35,351 nucleotides of DNA from Fuerstiella sp. (GCA_014238335.1 JABABI010000015.1:1-35351), one strand, 5' to 3'. Counted from the stretch's first letter, positions 1 to 8,923 are shown. A program made the numbers and translations. Notes: generated by a model not told the origin, from the letters alone.

Positions 1-50
1 GTGGTGTAGTCTGCGCAGCGATTGATTTGCGCCAGAGTAGAGATCTGAAA

Positions 51-605
51 ATGGCACGCTTGTTAGAAAAATATAAAACGGAAATTGTCCCGGCGCTGCA
101 GGAGTCGCTGGGGCGGAAGAACGCCCTTGCTGTACCCAAACTGGACAAGATTGTGGTCAGTATGGGTGTCGGTGAAGCTGTGCAGGATCGAAAGCGGCTG
201 GATGCTGCGGTTGGGCATCTGACGACGCTCAGTGGTCAGAAGGCTCAGGTTTGTCGGGCCAAGAAGTCGGTGTCCGGTTTTCGGCTGCGTGAGGGTATGC
301 CGATCGGATGCATGGTCACGCTTCGTGGAAAGCGGATGTACGAGTTCCTTGATCGGTTGATCACACTGGCGTTTCCTCGGGTTCGCGACTTTCGGGGCAT
401 CAATCCTAAAAGTTTTGACGGGCGGGGAAACTACAATTGCGGGCTGCAGGAACAAATGGTCTTTCCAGAGGTCGACCCGGAAACGGTGAACCAGCCGCAG
501 GGCATGAATATCACAATTGTTACAACGGCAAAGACAAACGAAGAAGGTCACTCCTTGCTGAAAGCTCTCGGGATGCCGTTTAAGAACGAGAATTCCGAAA
601 GATAA
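51..605 (+). CDS. rplE: 50S ribosomal protein L5
   Basis: Large-subunit protein that binds 5S rRNA and contacts the P-site tRNA and S13. The 184-residue product (E. coli L5 has 179) shows the family's N-terminal MARLLEKYK start, the VSMGVGEA segment near residues 36-43, and the FRGINPKSFDGRGNY stretch in the C-terminal half. The frame is open back to a TTG at 27, but the ATG at 51 gives the canonical L5 N terminus, so it is chosen. It is followed by rpsN after 30 bases and is the first complete gene of a spc/alpha-type ribosomal operon. Identity is very secure. Confidence 0.97.
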   Translation: MARLLEKYKTEIVPALQESLGRKNALAVPKLDKIVVSMGVGEAVQDRKRLDAAVGHLTTLSGQKAQVCRAKKSVSGFRLREGMPIGCMVTLRGKRMYEFLDRLITLAFPRVRDFRGINPKSFDGRGNYNCGLQEQMVFPEVDPETVNQPQGMNITIVTTAKTNEEGHSLLKALGMPFKNENSER

Positions 606-635
606 CTGAAACACCATCGCTGGTAACACAATCTC

Positions 636-821
636 ATGGCAAGTAAAGCAAAGATCGAAAAAGCAAATCGGACTCCGAAGTTCAGTTCTCGACTGGAGCG
701 TCGGTGTAACCTGTGTGGCCGTCCTCGAGCGGTGTACCGCAAGTTTAAGGTCTGCCGAATTTGCTTTCGTGATCTGTGTCTGGATGGATTAGTGCCCGGA
801 GCCAGGAAGGCCAGCTGGTAA
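636..821 (+). CDS. rpsN: 30S ribosomal protein S14, zinc-binding (type Z)
   Basis: Small-subunit head protein. The 61-residue product is the short, zinc-binding C+ form: the two CxxC pairs are C24/C27 and C40/C43, with the typical R-C-N-L-C-G-R-P-R run around the first pair. The long zinc-free S14 of E. coli is about 100 residues, so this is the type Z version. It lies between rplE and rpsH, its usual place in the spc operon. Very secure. Confidence 0.97.
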   Translation: MASKAKIEKANRTPKFSSRLERRCNLCGRPRAVYRKFKVCRICFRDLCLDGLVPGARKASW

Positions 822-882
822 GTCAGTCGTGCCTCGTTAGAGGGCGGCAGCATTAAAATAAGAATAGACGAGTACCTGTCTC

Positions 883-1284
883 ATGATGACTGACCCGATC
901 GCAGATCTGCTTACCAGAATCCGCAATGGCATACACGTGGAGCGACCATACGTCGATATGCCCACATCGCGGCAGAAGGTTCGGGTTGTGCAGGCTCTGG
1001 AGCGTGAGGGCTATGTCTGGGATCATGAGATCGTGGAAGTGGAAGGTGCTCCGACTGCGATGCTGCGAGTGAATCTGAAGTACGGACCAAACGGTGAGCA
1101 TGTAATTCAGCACATTGAACGGATCAGTAAGCCCGGCCGTCGAGTGTATGTTGGCACGTCAGATATGGAGGAAGTGCGTCAGGGACTGGGCATTTCAGTG
1201 CTGTCGACTTCAAAGGGCGTGTTGAGTAACCGCGAGGCGCGAAAAGAGGGTGTCGGCGGAGAGCTTCTCTGTCAGATCTGGTAG
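883..1284 (+). CDS. rpsH: 30S ribosomal protein S8
   Basis: Primary 16S rRNA-binding protein of the small subunit (helix 21 in the central domain); in E. coli it also represses the spc operon by binding its mRNA. The 133-residue product has the canonical start MMTDPIADLLTRIRN and the conserved C-terminal segment STSKGVLSNREARKEGVGGE, which contacts RNA. The length fits the family. The start at 883 is set by the N-terminal match. Whether autoregulation is kept here cannot be read from the sequence. Confidence 0.97.
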   Translation: MMTDPIADLLTRIRNGIHVERPYVDMPTSRQKVRVVQALEREGYVWDHEIVEVEGAPTAMLRVNLKYGPNGEHVIQHIERISKPGRRVYVGTSDMEEVRQGLGISVLSTSKGVLSNREARKEGVGGELLCQIW

Positions 1285-1330
1285 TTCTTATTCGTCCACA
1301 CGATTCAATTTAGTAACTGGTATTTGGGCA

Positions 1331-1879
1331 ATGTCTCGAATTGGAAATAAGCCGGTCAGTTTTCCGGCCGAGGTGAATGTGTCTCTGGCTGGTCAGCAGA
1401 TCAGTGTCAAAGGTGCAAAGGGTGATCTACAGCTGACTGCGCACCCAAACATGACGTTGGCCGTCAACGACACAGATCGAGTGATTACGGTGTCACGCCC
1501 GAATGACCTGCGTGAAAATCGTGCATTGCACGGGCTGACTCGCAGCCTGATTCAGAACATGGTGGATGGCGTTTTGAAGCCGTTTGAACGACGGCTGACA
1601 GTGGTCGGAGTCGGCTACAACGCGGCGCTGGCGGGCAACAAACTTTCTCTTCAGGTGGGTTTTGCAAACACCGTTGTTCTGGAAGTTCCAGCGGGTGTGG
1701 ACGTCGAGGTGCCAGCGCCCACAAGTGTGATTGTGCGAAGTGCGGATAAGCAGGCGGTTGGCCAGTTTGCGGCAAACGTCAGGCAGGTGCGTCCTCCTGA
1801 GCCCTATAAGGGCAAAGGTATTCGGTACGAGAACGAACAGGTACGGCGTAAATCAGGTAAAGCTTTCGGTTCCAAGTAG
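1331..1879 (+). CDS. rplF: 50S ribosomal protein L6
   Basis: Large-subunit protein near the sarcin-ricin loop and factor-binding site. The ATG at 1331 gives MSRIGNKPV, the standard L6 N terminus, and a 182-residue product; the frame is open further upstream but that stretch overlaps rpsH and has no L6 similarity. The C-terminal signature is present (VRPPEPYKGKGIRYENE, about residues 152-168). It sits 46 bases after rpsH. Confidence 0.97.
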   Translation: MSRIGNKPVSFPAEVNVSLAGQQISVKGAKGDLQLTAHPNMTLAVNDTDRVITVSRPNDLRENRALHGLTRSLIQNMVDGVLKPFERRLTVVGVGYNAALAGNKLSLQVGFANTVVLEVPAGVDVEVPAPTSVIVRSADKQAVGQFAANVRQVRPPEPYKGKGIRYENEQVRRKSGKAFGSK

Positions 1880-1915
1880 CGCTGACCGCGTAGCTCATAA
1901 GGTTGGTTGAGATCA

Positions 1916-2287
1916 ATGAAGGCTCAGAAGCGATTAGTAAAGCGAAAAGCGCGACGTGGGTTTCGTGTCCGAAATCGCATTCGGCGCGATGCACATGGGC
2001 GTCCGCGACTGTCGGTGTTTAAGAGTAATCACCACATTTACGCGCAGATTATCGACGACTCCGAAGGTAAGACACTGGTGTCTGCCAGCACGGTTGAGGC
2101 GTCTATCGCCGGCGCCGGTAAAGTTGCCGGTAATTGCGAAATTGCCCAGACGGTCGGCAAAGTGCTGGGCGAACGGGCGAAGGAAAAAGGCATCGTGGAT
2201 GTCGTGTTTGACCGCGGCAGTTTCCGCTATCACGGTCGTGTGGCTGCGTTGGCAGAGGCCGCTCGCGAGCAGGGTCTGCGGTTTTAG
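1916..2287 (+). CDS. rplR: 50S ribosomal protein L18
   Basis: 5S rRNA-binding protein of the central protuberance. From the ATG at 1916 the product is 123 residues, with a very basic N terminus ([19 protein letters not shown]) that in the family threads into 5S rRNA, and the conserved [20 protein letters not shown] end. A TTG at 1907 in the same frame would add only three residues and is less likely. It lies between rplF and rpsE, as in other bacteria. Confidence 0.96.
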   Translation: MKAQKRLVKRKARRGFRVRNRIRRDAHGRPRLSVFKSNHHIYAQIIDDSEGKTLVSASTVEASIAGAGKVAGNCEIAQTVGKVLGERAKEKGIVDVVFDRGSFRYHGRVAALAEAAREQGLRF

Positions 2288-2318
2288 ACCAGCTTCGGTT
2301 TCAGATTTGAGGTGAAAC

Positions 2319-2801
2319 GTGTCTTCAACAGATACACAAAGAGATGCGGGCGAATCAGTTATTCAGATTCGCCGGTGCGCGTGCGTGGTTAAGGGTGGTC
2401 GTCGATTCAGCTTTGCCGCTTTGGTGGTGACGGGTGATCGAGCCGGTCGTGTGGGCTACGGTTATGGCAAAGCGATCGAAGTGCCATTGGCAGTGGAAAA
2501 GGCCACCAAGGCCGCGAATCGCTCGATGAGGCCGTTTTCACTCGTGGACACAACCATACCGCACCAGGTGATGGGTGAATTCCGGGCTTCTCGCATTTTA
2601 CTGTTGCCGGCAAAACCGGGTACTGGTGTCATTGCCGGTGAGTGTGTACGGCTGGTGCTGGAAGCTGCCGGGATTTCTGACATCCTGACGAAAAGCTACG
2701 GCTCCACGAATCCGCTCAACCTCGTGAAAGCGACGTTTGATGCCCTGTCGCAGTTGCAGACTAAAGAAGATGTTGAACGTCTGAGAGGAGTGACGCTGTA
2801 A
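2319..2801 (+). CDS. rpsE: 30S ribosomal protein S5
   Basis: Small-subunit protein at the mRNA entry channel, important for decoding accuracy. The 160-residue product carries the S5 dsRNA-binding core ([15 protein letters not shown], then [11 protein letters not shown]) and the C-terminal GTGVIAG and [15 protein letters not shown] signatures. It starts with GTG at 2319, preceded by a strong ribosome-binding site GAGGTGA at 2309-2315. Its TAA stop shares a base with the ATG of rplO (TAATG at 2799-2803), so the two are probably translationally coupled and no L30 gene lies between them. Confidence 0.97.
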   Translation: MSSTDTQRDAGESVIQIRRCACVVKGGRRFSFAALVVTGDRAGRVGYGYGKAIEVPLAVEKATKAANRSMRPFSLVDTTIPHQVMGEFRASRILLLPAKPGTGVIAGECVRLVLEAAGISDILTKSYGSTNPLNLVKATFDALSQLQTKEDVERLRGVTL

Positions 2802-3247
2802 TGATCCTGAACGACGTCCATACAGGCATCAAGAAAAGAAAAGCGCGCAAACGTATCGGGCGCGGACCAGGTTCCGGCCATGGTAAGACAAGTGGTCGAG
2901 GGCATAACGGCTATTTCAGTCGATCAGGCTCGAAGCGTCGTGCGGGGTTCGAAGGTGGCCAGATGCCGCTGTTCCGGCGTGTCGCTAAACGTGGCTTCAA
3001 TAATGCCGCATTTGCAGACACGGTGGTCATCGTCAATGTTGGACAACTTGAGAAGGCGTTCGAAGATGGTGCGGAAATTACCGTTGAAACGCTCGTTGCC
3101 AAAGGAATTGTCCCGAGTCGACACGATGCGTTGAAGGTGCTCGGCGACGGTGAGCTGAACAAGAAACTGACCGTGATTGCACATCGATTCTCGCGTAGTG
3201 CGGAAGAAAAGATCGTTGCAGCAGGCGGTAAGTTTGAACGAATTTGA
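2801..3247 (+). CDS. rplO: 50S ribosomal protein L15
   Basis: Late-assembling large-subunit protein. The 148-residue product has the Gly/Arg/Lys-rich N terminus of L15 ([20 protein letters not shown], about residues 18-37), then [20 protein letters not shown], the family signature. The start overlaps the rpsE stop by one base. Length is normal for the family. secY follows after 63 bases, the standard order. Confidence 0.97.
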   Translation: MILNDVHTGIKKRKARKRIGRGPGSGHGKTSGRGHNGYFSRSGSKRRAGFEGGQMPLFRRVAKRGFNNAAFADTVVIVNVGQLEKAFEDGAEITVETLVAKGIVPSRHDALKVLGDGELNKKLTVIAHRFSRSAEEKIVAAGGKFERI

Positions 3248-3310
3248 CTGACATTGCGGACGTTGTCGTTCGCAGAAACTTCGTAAGGATTGAAGTTTCG
3301 GAGAGGACCA

Positions 3311-4669
3311 ATGTTCTCAAAACTATTAACCGTGTTCCGCGTGCCGGAACTCCGACAGAAGATCCTGCTGACACTCTTCCTGTTAGCCGTCTACCGTATG
3401 GGGTTTTCGATCACGTTGCCATTTATGGACCATGCCGCGCTTAAAGAAGTGTTCGGCCGGGCCGATGGCGGGGAAGGGGTCGTCAAGCTGCTGCAGGTCG
3501 TTTCTATGTTCTCTGCATCCAGCATCACGAACGGTTCCATATTTGGGCTGGGAATCATGCCGTATATTACGGCGTCGATCGTGTTTCAGTTGCTGGGCAC
3601 GGTTTACCCACCACTTGAACAGTTACAGAAGGAAGGGGAATCCGGTCGTCGTCGTCTGAACGAATATACTCGTTATGCCACGGTCGTGATTTGTTTTCTG
3701 CAGAGTTTCTTCCTGATAAAGGGACTCGCAGCAGGAGCGCTCACGGGACAGAGTGTGTTGTTGGACGGTTACAATACGACAGCCTGGTGCCTGGCTGGAA
3801 CTGTCGTGATGACATGCGGTACCGTGTTTCTGATGTGGATCGGTGAACAGATCGATGCCTATGGGATCGGCAATGGAATCAGCCTGCTTATTATGGCCGG
3901 AATTCTCGCGAGAATGCCTGCGGCAGCCGGTGGTTTTCTGAGCGGCATTTTGGAAGGCGGTTTGCAGTTGGGTGGCGGTAAGGGTGTTGAAATTCTATTG
4001 GTTTTGGCGGCTTTGTTTGTGATTGTGATTGTCTGGGTAGTTTTCATTACACAGGGGCAACGCAAGATTCCGATTCAGAGTGCAAAACATGTCCGCGGGC
4101 GAAAGGTGATGGGTGGTCAGCGACAATGGTTGCCTCTACGGGTGAATCAGGCGGGAGTCATGCCGATTATCTTTGCCTCCAGTCTGCTGTTGCTGCCGTT
4201 CTTCGTGTTTAATCAGTTAGCAAATATTTGGCCGAACAATTCGATACTGATGGCGCTGGGCAGTGCGTTCAGTCCTGGCCAGGGATTTGTGTACAATCTG
4301 ACTTACATCTTCCTGATCTACTTCTTCTGCTACTTTTGGACGGCCATCACTTTCAATCCCAAAGATATGTCAGAGAATCTGAAGGATATGGGGAGCTTCA
4401 TTCCGGGCTATCGCCCAGGTGGACGGACAGCATCGCACCTTGAACAGGTAATGATGAGAATTACCTATGTTGGTGCGGCATTCCTGGCAGTTATTGCTGT
4501 CATACCGACCGTTATTTCGACCACCCTTACGGGAGACTACGCGATCGCGAGTTTCTTTGGTGGGACTGGTCTTTTGATTATTGTTTCCGTGGCGTTGGAC
4601 CTGGTTCAGAAAATTGATTCGCACCTGATCATGCGAAATTACTCAGGTCTGCTGGACACTGAAGAGTAG
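3311..4669 (+). CDS. secY: Protein translocase subunit SecY
   Basis: Channel-forming inner-membrane subunit of the Sec translocon (with SecE and SecG), which exports unfolded proteins and inserts membrane proteins. The 452-residue product (E. coli 443) has about ten hydrophobic segments, the ITASIVFQLL motif in the second, the basic loop QRKIPIQSAKHVRGRK (residues about 250-265) and the NPKDMSENLKDMGSFIPG cytosolic loop that contacts SecA or the ribosome. ATG 3311 is preceded by GGAGAGG at 3300-3306; an in-frame TTG at 3290 is possible but unneeded. Sec and Tat substrates are abundant later in the window. Confidence 0.97.
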   Translation: MFSKLLTVFRVPELRQKILLTLFLLAVYRMGFSITLPFMDHAALKEVFGRADGGEGVVKLLQVVSMFSASSITNGSIFGLGIMPYITASIVFQLLGTVYPPLEQLQKEGESGRRRLNEYTRYATVVICFLQSFFLIKGLAAGALTGQSVLLDGYNTTAWCLAGTVVMTCGTVFLMWIGEQIDAYGIGNGISLLIMAGILARMPAAAGGFLSGILEGGLQLGGGKGVEILLVLAALFVIVIVWVVFITQGQRKIPIQSAKHVRGRKVMGGQRQWLPLRVNQAGVMPIIFASSLLLLPFFVFNQLANIWPNNSILMALGSAFSPGQGFVYNLTYIFLIYFFCYFWTAITFNPKDMSENLKDMGSFIPGYRPGGRTASHLEQVMMRITYVGAAFLAVIAVIPTVISTTLTGDYAIASFFGGTGLLIIVSVALDLVQKIDSHLIMRNYSGLLDTEE

Positions 4670-4711
4670 CCTCGGAAAACGAATTGATATTTGTCTGCAG
4701 GAGTTGGTTCG

Positions 4712-4828
4712 ATGAAAGTAAGGTCAAGCGTCAAACGAATTTGTGAGCACTGCAAGACAGTTCGTCGGCGGGGCCGTACGTATGTTGTCTGCACTGCGAA
4801 TCCGCGTCATAAACAACGTCAGGGTTGA
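4712..4828 (+). CDS. rpmJ: 50S ribosomal protein L36
   Basis: Very small (38 residues) zinc-binding large-subunit protein. The product begins [20 protein letters not shown] and ends PRHKQRQG, both characteristic. The zinc ligands C11, C14, C27 and H33 are all present, so this is the C+ form. The ATG at 4712 follows an AGGAG at 4699-4703. It sits between secY and rpsM; infA, map and adk, which occupy this gap in many bacteria, are not there. Confidence 0.95.
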   Translation: MKVRSSVKRICEHCKTVRRRGRTYVVCTANPRHKQRQG

Positions 4829-4886
4829 TTGCGTTGGAGTCGGCGGTGTCGGCTCAGGGTCGTTTTGTTAGTTGGAGTGAGCTTCG

Positions 4887-5273
4887 ATGCCTCGTATTCT
4901 CGGTGTGGACATCCCAAACAATAAGCCAACGTATGTTGCGCTGACCTATCTCTTTGGTGTTGGTCGCGTTCTCGCGGTCAATATCTGCTATGAGCTGGGC
5001 ATTGATCCACAGATTCGGGCCAGTGATCTGTCCGAAGATGAAGTGAGCCGCATCACTAACCATCTTGATAAGAATTACACAGTTGAAGGCCCGCTGCGGC
5101 GGAAGGTTCAACAGGATATTGGGCGTCTTCGTGAGATTCAGTGTTATCGGGGACTGCGGCATCGCCGAGGTCTGCCCGTACGTGGACAGCGAACGAAGAC
5201 TAATGCCCGAACTCGAAAAGGTCGCAAGAAGACCGTCGCCGGCAAGAAGGGTGTCAAGGACGCCAAGCATTAG
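4887..5273 (+). CDS. rpsM: 30S ribosomal protein S13
   Basis: Small-subunit head protein that bridges to L5 and contacts P-site tRNA through its basic tail. The 128-residue product has the S13 start ([12 protein letters not shown]), a helix-hairpin-helix region ([11 protein letters not shown], about residues 20-30) and the C-terminal [20 protein letters not shown] signature followed by a Lys/Arg-rich tail. GGAG at 4874-4877 precedes the ATG. It opens the alpha-operon part of the cluster. Confidence 0.97.
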   Translation: MPRILGVDIPNNKPTYVALTYLFGVGRVLAVNICYELGIDPQIRASDLSEDEVSRITNHLDKNYTVEGPLRRKVQQDIGRLREIQCYRGLRHRRGLPVRGQRTKTNARTRKGRKKTVAGKKGVKDAKH

Positions 5274-5327
5274 AAATGTGTTCCTTGATGGCGTTCTGAC
5301 TCCCGTTAATCTGTGAGAAATTGAATC

Positions 5328-5711
5328 GTGGCAAAAGTAAAACAAAAAAAGCGAGTGCGTCGTAACGTAACGAAGGGCATTGCTTTTATTAAAGCAACCT
5401 TCAATAACACCATTGTGACCATGACCGACACAAATGGTGATGTTCTGTGCTGGGCCACCGCGGGCACCGTTGGCTTCAAAGGAAGCCGCAAGAGCACCCC
5501 GTTTGCGGCGCAGCGTGCATCGGAAACTGTTGCAGAACGAGCCGCTAAATGTGGTGTTAAGGAGATCGAGATTCGGGTGAAGGGACCTGGGTCCGGTCGA
5601 GAAAGTGCCATTACAGGCCTGCAGTCTTCCGGTATCACCGTTCGGTCCATCGAAGATGTCACCCCACTGCCGCACAACGGCTGCCGTCCCCCGAAGAAGC
5701 GTCGCGTCTGA
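5328..5711 (+). CDS. rpsK: 30S ribosomal protein S11
   Basis: Small-subunit platform protein next to the E site, partner of S18 and S6. The 127-residue product has the S11 signatures: [29 protein letters not shown], and the C-terminal [18 protein letters not shown]. It starts with GTG at 5328 (then [13 protein letters not shown]), which gives the expected N terminus. The next gene is rpoA; the rpsD gene that lies here in E. coli is absent. Confidence 0.97.
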   Translation: MAKVKQKKRVRRNVTKGIAFIKATFNNTIVTMTDTNGDVLCWATAGTVGFKGSRKSTPFAAQRASETVAERAAKCGVKEIEIRVKGPGSGRESAITGLQSSGITVRSIEDVTPLPHNGCRPPKKRRV

Positions 5712-5782
5712 GTTGGCGTTTTTTTCTTGACGTGGTTGACGCGGTCTGACTAACAACAGCCCCTGTTTCAGGAGAGTACATA

Positions 5783-6796
5783 ATGCGAATTCGATGGCGT
5801 GGATTGGAACTTCCCAGTCGGGTTTTCCCGGTTCGAGAGTCTCTGACGGCCGAGTACGGCAGGTTTGTGGCTGAACCATTTGAACGTGGCTTCGGGTCCA
5901 CTGTGGGCAACAGCCTGCGACGAATCCTGCTGTCGAGCCTTGAGGGGGCTGCGATTACGAAGGTGCGTGTGCAGGGTGTTCAGCACGAGTTCACCACGAT
6001 CCCGGGCCTTGTGGAAGATGTGACTGACATCTGCCTTAATCTTAAGTCGCTGGTGCTGAAGAACTACAGTGCCTCCGTCAAGACTGTTCGCATTGAAAAG
6101 AACACTCGCGGTGTGGTGACCGGTGCGGATGTCATCTGCGACGATCAGGTGGAAGTGATCAACAAAGATCTGGTGATTGCAACGATGACCGACGATGTGC
6201 CCTTCAACATCGAAATGACGGTGGAGAACGGGCGCGGATATGTGCCGGCATCAGAGCATTATCAGAACGACCCGGAGGTTGGCCTGATTCCCCTCGATGC
6301 AGCGTTCTCTCCCATTACTCGAGTCCGACATCAGATTCAGGAAACGCGGGTCGGTCAGCGAACCAACTACGACAAACTCAACCTTGAAATCTGGACCAAC
6401 GGAACTGTTTCTCCATCAATGGCGCTGGTGGAAGCTGCCAAGATTCTCCGGAAGCACCTCAACTGTTTTATTACGTATCGCGAACCTGGCCCGGAAGCGA
6501 ACCAGGATGGCGGACTGAAGGGGATGATGGAATCTACCGGATATTCGCCAGTGGACATGGAACTGGAAGAGAAGCTGAACAAGAGTCTGGCCGAATTGAA
6601 TCTGTCGGTGCGTGCGACAAACTGTCTGGAATCGGTCGGTATCAACACCGTTCGTGATCTTGTTGTGCGATCAGAAGACGAACTGTTGCAGGTTCGCAAC
6701 TTTGGTGAAACAACGCTGGACGAAGTTCGAGAACGTCTGGAAGAGATCGAACTGCGGCTGGGTATGCGACTTCCGAATCAACAGCCGGTTGGTTAG
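5783..6796 (+). CDS. rpoA: DNA-directed RNA polymerase subunit alpha
   Basis: Alpha subunit of RNA polymerase; its N-terminal domain dimerises and scaffolds beta and beta', and its C-terminal domain binds UP-element DNA and activators. The 337-residue product (E. coli 329) shows the N-terminal core ([19 protein letters not shown], about residues 34-52; NGRGYVPA, about 149-156) and the C-terminal domain with [14 protein letters not shown] (about residues 273-286; the Arg corresponds to the DNA-binding R265 of E. coli) and the LRLGMRLP end. AGGAG at 5770-5774 precedes the ATG. The first 20 residues differ from the proteobacterial start. Confidence 0.97.
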   Translation: MRIRWRGLELPSRVFPVRESLTAEYGRFVAEPFERGFGSTVGNSLRRILLSSLEGAAITKVRVQGVQHEFTTIPGLVEDVTDICLNLKSLVLKNYSASVKTVRIEKNTRGVVTGADVICDDQVEVINKDLVIATMTDDVPFNIEMTVENGRGYVPASEHYQNDPEVGLIPLDAAFSPITRVRHQIQETRVGQRTNYDKLNLEIWTNGTVSPSMALVEAAKILRKHLNCFITYREPGPEANQDGGLKGMMESTGYSPVDMELEEKLNKSLAELNLSVRATNCLESVGINTVRDLVVRSEDELLQVRNFGETTLDEVRERLEEIELRLGMRLPNQQPVG

Positions 6797-6852
6797 GCAG
6801 CGGAAGCAGAATTACAAGATTTCCTTAGACTACGATTGAGAGATTTGTCGCC

Positions 6853-7530
6853 ATGCGACATCGATTACGCGGAAGAAAACTAGGACGAAATTCATCGCAC
6901 CGTAAGGCGATGTTTCGCAACATGGCGGCCAGTCTGATAAAGACGGTGCGTGTGGATGAAGATGATCCGCAGCGACCTCGCGTCCCTGGACGCATTGTTA
7001 CCACGGTTGCCAAGGCCAAAGAGCTTCGTCCGTTCGTTGAAAAACTGGTCACGCTTGGCAAGAAGGCTGTTGCTCACGAGCAGGCCGCAGCTGAGTTTGC
7101 GTCTGATGCAGACAAAGATTCTGATGCATGGCGTGACTGGCGGAAGTCTGACAAATGGCAGCAGTGGTCACAGACCATTTCTCCTGCCGTCGCACTTCGC
7201 CGGCGGGCATTTTCACTGCTGAGGGACGATGAAGCGGTTTCGATTCTGTTTGAAGAACTGGCCGACCGATTTGCAGATCGTGACGGTGGCTACACGCGAA
7301 TCGTGCGGCTTCCCAACGTTCGACTTGGTGATTCAGGACAACAGGCACTTGTCGAATTTGTCGGCGAACGTGATCGTGTGAAGTCTAAGAAACGAACGGC
7401 ACCAGTCGTTAATGACGATCCTGCCCCGCCACGGGATGAACCTGTGGCGGAAGAGGAAGAGGCTTCAGTGTCAGATGCTGAAGAGGCCCCAACAACGGAC
7501 GCTGATGCCAAAGAAACGGCGGAATCGTAA
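6853..7530 (+). CDS. rplQ: 50S ribosomal protein L17, enlarged form with acidic tail
   Basis: Large-subunit protein near the peptide exit tunnel. The core is clear: [20 protein letters not shown] at residues 1-20, [21 protein letters not shown] at about 51-71, and [12 protein letters not shown] at about 142-153. At 225 residues it is far longer than E. coli L17 (127). Compared by eye, there is an insertion of about 15 residues near 33-47, a second of about 40 residues near 73-113 rich in Asp, Lys and Trp, and a tail from about 175 to 225 dense in Glu, Asp, Ala and Pro. It is the last gene before the operon terminator. Confidence 0.95.
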   Translation: MRHRLRGRKLGRNSSHRKAMFRNMAASLIKTVRVDEDDPQRPRVPGRIVTTVAKAKELRPFVEKLVTLGKKAVAHEQAAAEFASDADKDSDAWRDWRKSDKWQQWSQTISPAVALRRRAFSLLRDDEAVSILFEELADRFADRDGGYTRIVRLPNVRLGDSGQQALVEFVGERDRVKSKKRTAPVVNDDPAPPRDEPVAEEEEASVSDAEEAPTTDADAKETAES

Positions 7531-7562
7531 CTGCGGACGGCCCTTACACTTGAATCAAATGA

Positions 7563-7591
7563 CAGGCCGCTCACGAAGAGCGGCCTGTTTT
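7563..7591 (+). terminator. Intrinsic terminator of the ribosomal operon
   Basis: A perfect 10-bp inverted repeat, CAGGCCGCTC at 7563-7572 and GAGCGGCCTG at 7578-7587, with a five-base loop ACGAA, is followed directly by TTTT at 7588-7591. It lies 32 bases after the rplQ stop, where the ribosomal operon should end. Confidence 0.9.
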
Positions 7592-7707
7592 CGTTGAGAG
7601 TCGATATTGCTGCAAATTGCGGAAGTGAATAGCCTGCAGGGCATTCGAAATGGCCCGCACTGCGAGCTCACGAATACCGTTCTCCTCGATTGCCTGAGGT
7701 CAGTGCA

Positions 7708-8292
7708 TTGCCCCGTAAGGCGTTTGATTTCTGTGCTGCCATAAGAAGACTTTGTGAAGACGTTTGTCAGCGTCATCCGGAGTTTCGTCACATTGACATG
7801 GGCCAGGTGGCCGTGACATTCGCACAGACACGGTCGCCGGTGGAATGGGGCATGCAGGCAAAGCTGACACCAATGCGATTCGATTACGGCGCACTGACGC
7901 AGCGCCGAGACGGCCGGGAATGGACGGTTCAACGCCTGTACCACGACGGTCAGGAAATGCTCTACATTCTCACGTTCTACCTGCCTCGGTTCTTAAACCA
8001 GACTTACATGGAAAAGCTGGTCACAACTTTTCACGAGTTGTATCACATCAGTTCTGCGTTCGACGGTGATATTCGCCGGTTCAAGGGTGGCTGTTACATG
8101 CACACAGGTAGTCAGGCCAATTATGACCGACATATGGAAACGCTTGTGAATCAGTACCTGCGAATGAAAGCACCTGCACAGCTACGGAAGTTCCTAAAGC
8201 ATGACTTTCATGGTTTGCGAAAGGCCTGTGGTCCCGTCGTCGGATTGCGAGTCGCTGTTCCCAAGCTGATACCTCTGGACGACGCAGCATAG
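7708..8292 (+). CDS. Putative zincin-like metallopeptidase (HELYH)
   Basis: Small protein of about 194 residues with an HExxH zinc-protease motif, HELYH at residues 109-113, preceded by a hydrophobic stretch. After it comes a His-containing segment (YMHTGS, H132) that could give a third zinc ligand. The layout resembles the family called putative phage metallopeptidase (PhageMetallopep), but the assignment is from motif only. No signal peptide is visible, so it is probably cytoplasmic. No ATG fits. TTG at 7708 is chosen because GAGG at 7696-7699 lies eight bases upstream; a TTG at 7690 would add six residues. It starts about 120 bases after the ribosomal terminator, and the next gene follows after 19 bases. 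Substrate unknown; protease activity is inference. Confidence 0.75.
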   Translation: MPRKAFDFCAAIRRLCEDVCQRHPEFRHIDMGQVAVTFAQTRSPVEWGMQAKLTPMRFDYGALTQRRDGREWTVQRLYHDGQEMLYILTFYLPRFLNQTYMEKLVTTFHELYHISSAFDGDIRRFKGGCYMHTGSQANYDRHMETLVNQYLRMKAPAQLRKFLKHDFHGLRKACGPVVGLRVAVPKLIPLDDAA

Positions 8293-8311
8293 ATGACGGA
8301 AAGTCAAAACG

Positions 8312-8923
8312 ATGGATTTCGATCCTGCTGACGTGCGGGCGTCTGTTTTCTATCAGCAGATGATTCATTGCATTGTGCCACGACCGATTGCGTGGGTTTC
8401 GACGATTTCGAGTGCCGGGGCCACGAATGTTGCCCCATTCAGTTACTTCACCGGCGTCGGCTCCCGTCCCCCAAGTCTGCTTTTCTGCCCGGCCAATAAC
8501 AGGCAGGGCGAACCGAAGGATACGCTGCGGAATATTCAGGATACCGGTGACTTTGTGGTGAACATTGTTTCGTTCTCGGTTGCCGAAGCCATGAACGCTT
8601 CAGCTGCGGCGCTGCCTCCGAACGAGTCGGAATTCGATTTCTGCGGAGTGACGGCATTGGCCAGTCTGAAAATTAGTGCTCCGCGCGTGTTGGAATCGCC
8701 GGTTCAGTTTGAATGTCGCAAGATGCACATTCTGAATATCGGTGACGGTCCCGGGGGCGCCAATATTGTCGTCGGGAGTATCGTTCACATGCACATCGAC
8801 GATCACGTGATCGGTATCAAAGACCTCGTTGATCCAGATCTGCTGAACGCTGTCGGCCGTATGGGCGGAGTCAGCTACTGCAGAACGAAGGATCGGTTCG
8901 ATCTTGCGCGTCCCGGTGAATAG
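8312..8923 (+). CDS. Flavin reductase-like FMN-binding protein
   Basis: The 203-residue product matches the flavin reductase-like domain (split-barrel, FMN-binding; the DIM6/NTAB group). Typical features are the N-terminal IVPRPIAWVSTIS, the NVAPFSYFTGVGSRPP run (about residues 39-54), KDTLRNIQDTGDFVVNIVS (about 69-87), and the late GGVSYCRTKDRFDL. Members bind FMN and act as NAD(P)H:flavin oxidoreductases or partner monooxygenases; the real partner here is unknown. It starts 19 bases after the zincin gene and is probably cotranscribed with it. No export signal. Confidence 0.87.
   Translation: MDFDPADVRASVFYQQMIHCIVPRPIAWVSTISSAGATNVAPFSYFTGVGSRPPSLLFCPANNRQGEPKDTLRNIQDTGDFVVNIVSFSVAEAMNASAAALPPNESEFDFCGVTALASLKISAPRVLESPVQFECRKMHILNIGDGPGGANIVVGSIVHMHIDDHVIGIKDLVDPDLLNAVGRMGGVSYCRTKDRFDLARPGE

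Noticed and set aside
1..50. Possible end of rplX (L24) before rplE
   Set aside because: Too few bases; more than one frame is compatible and no L24 signature can be seen.
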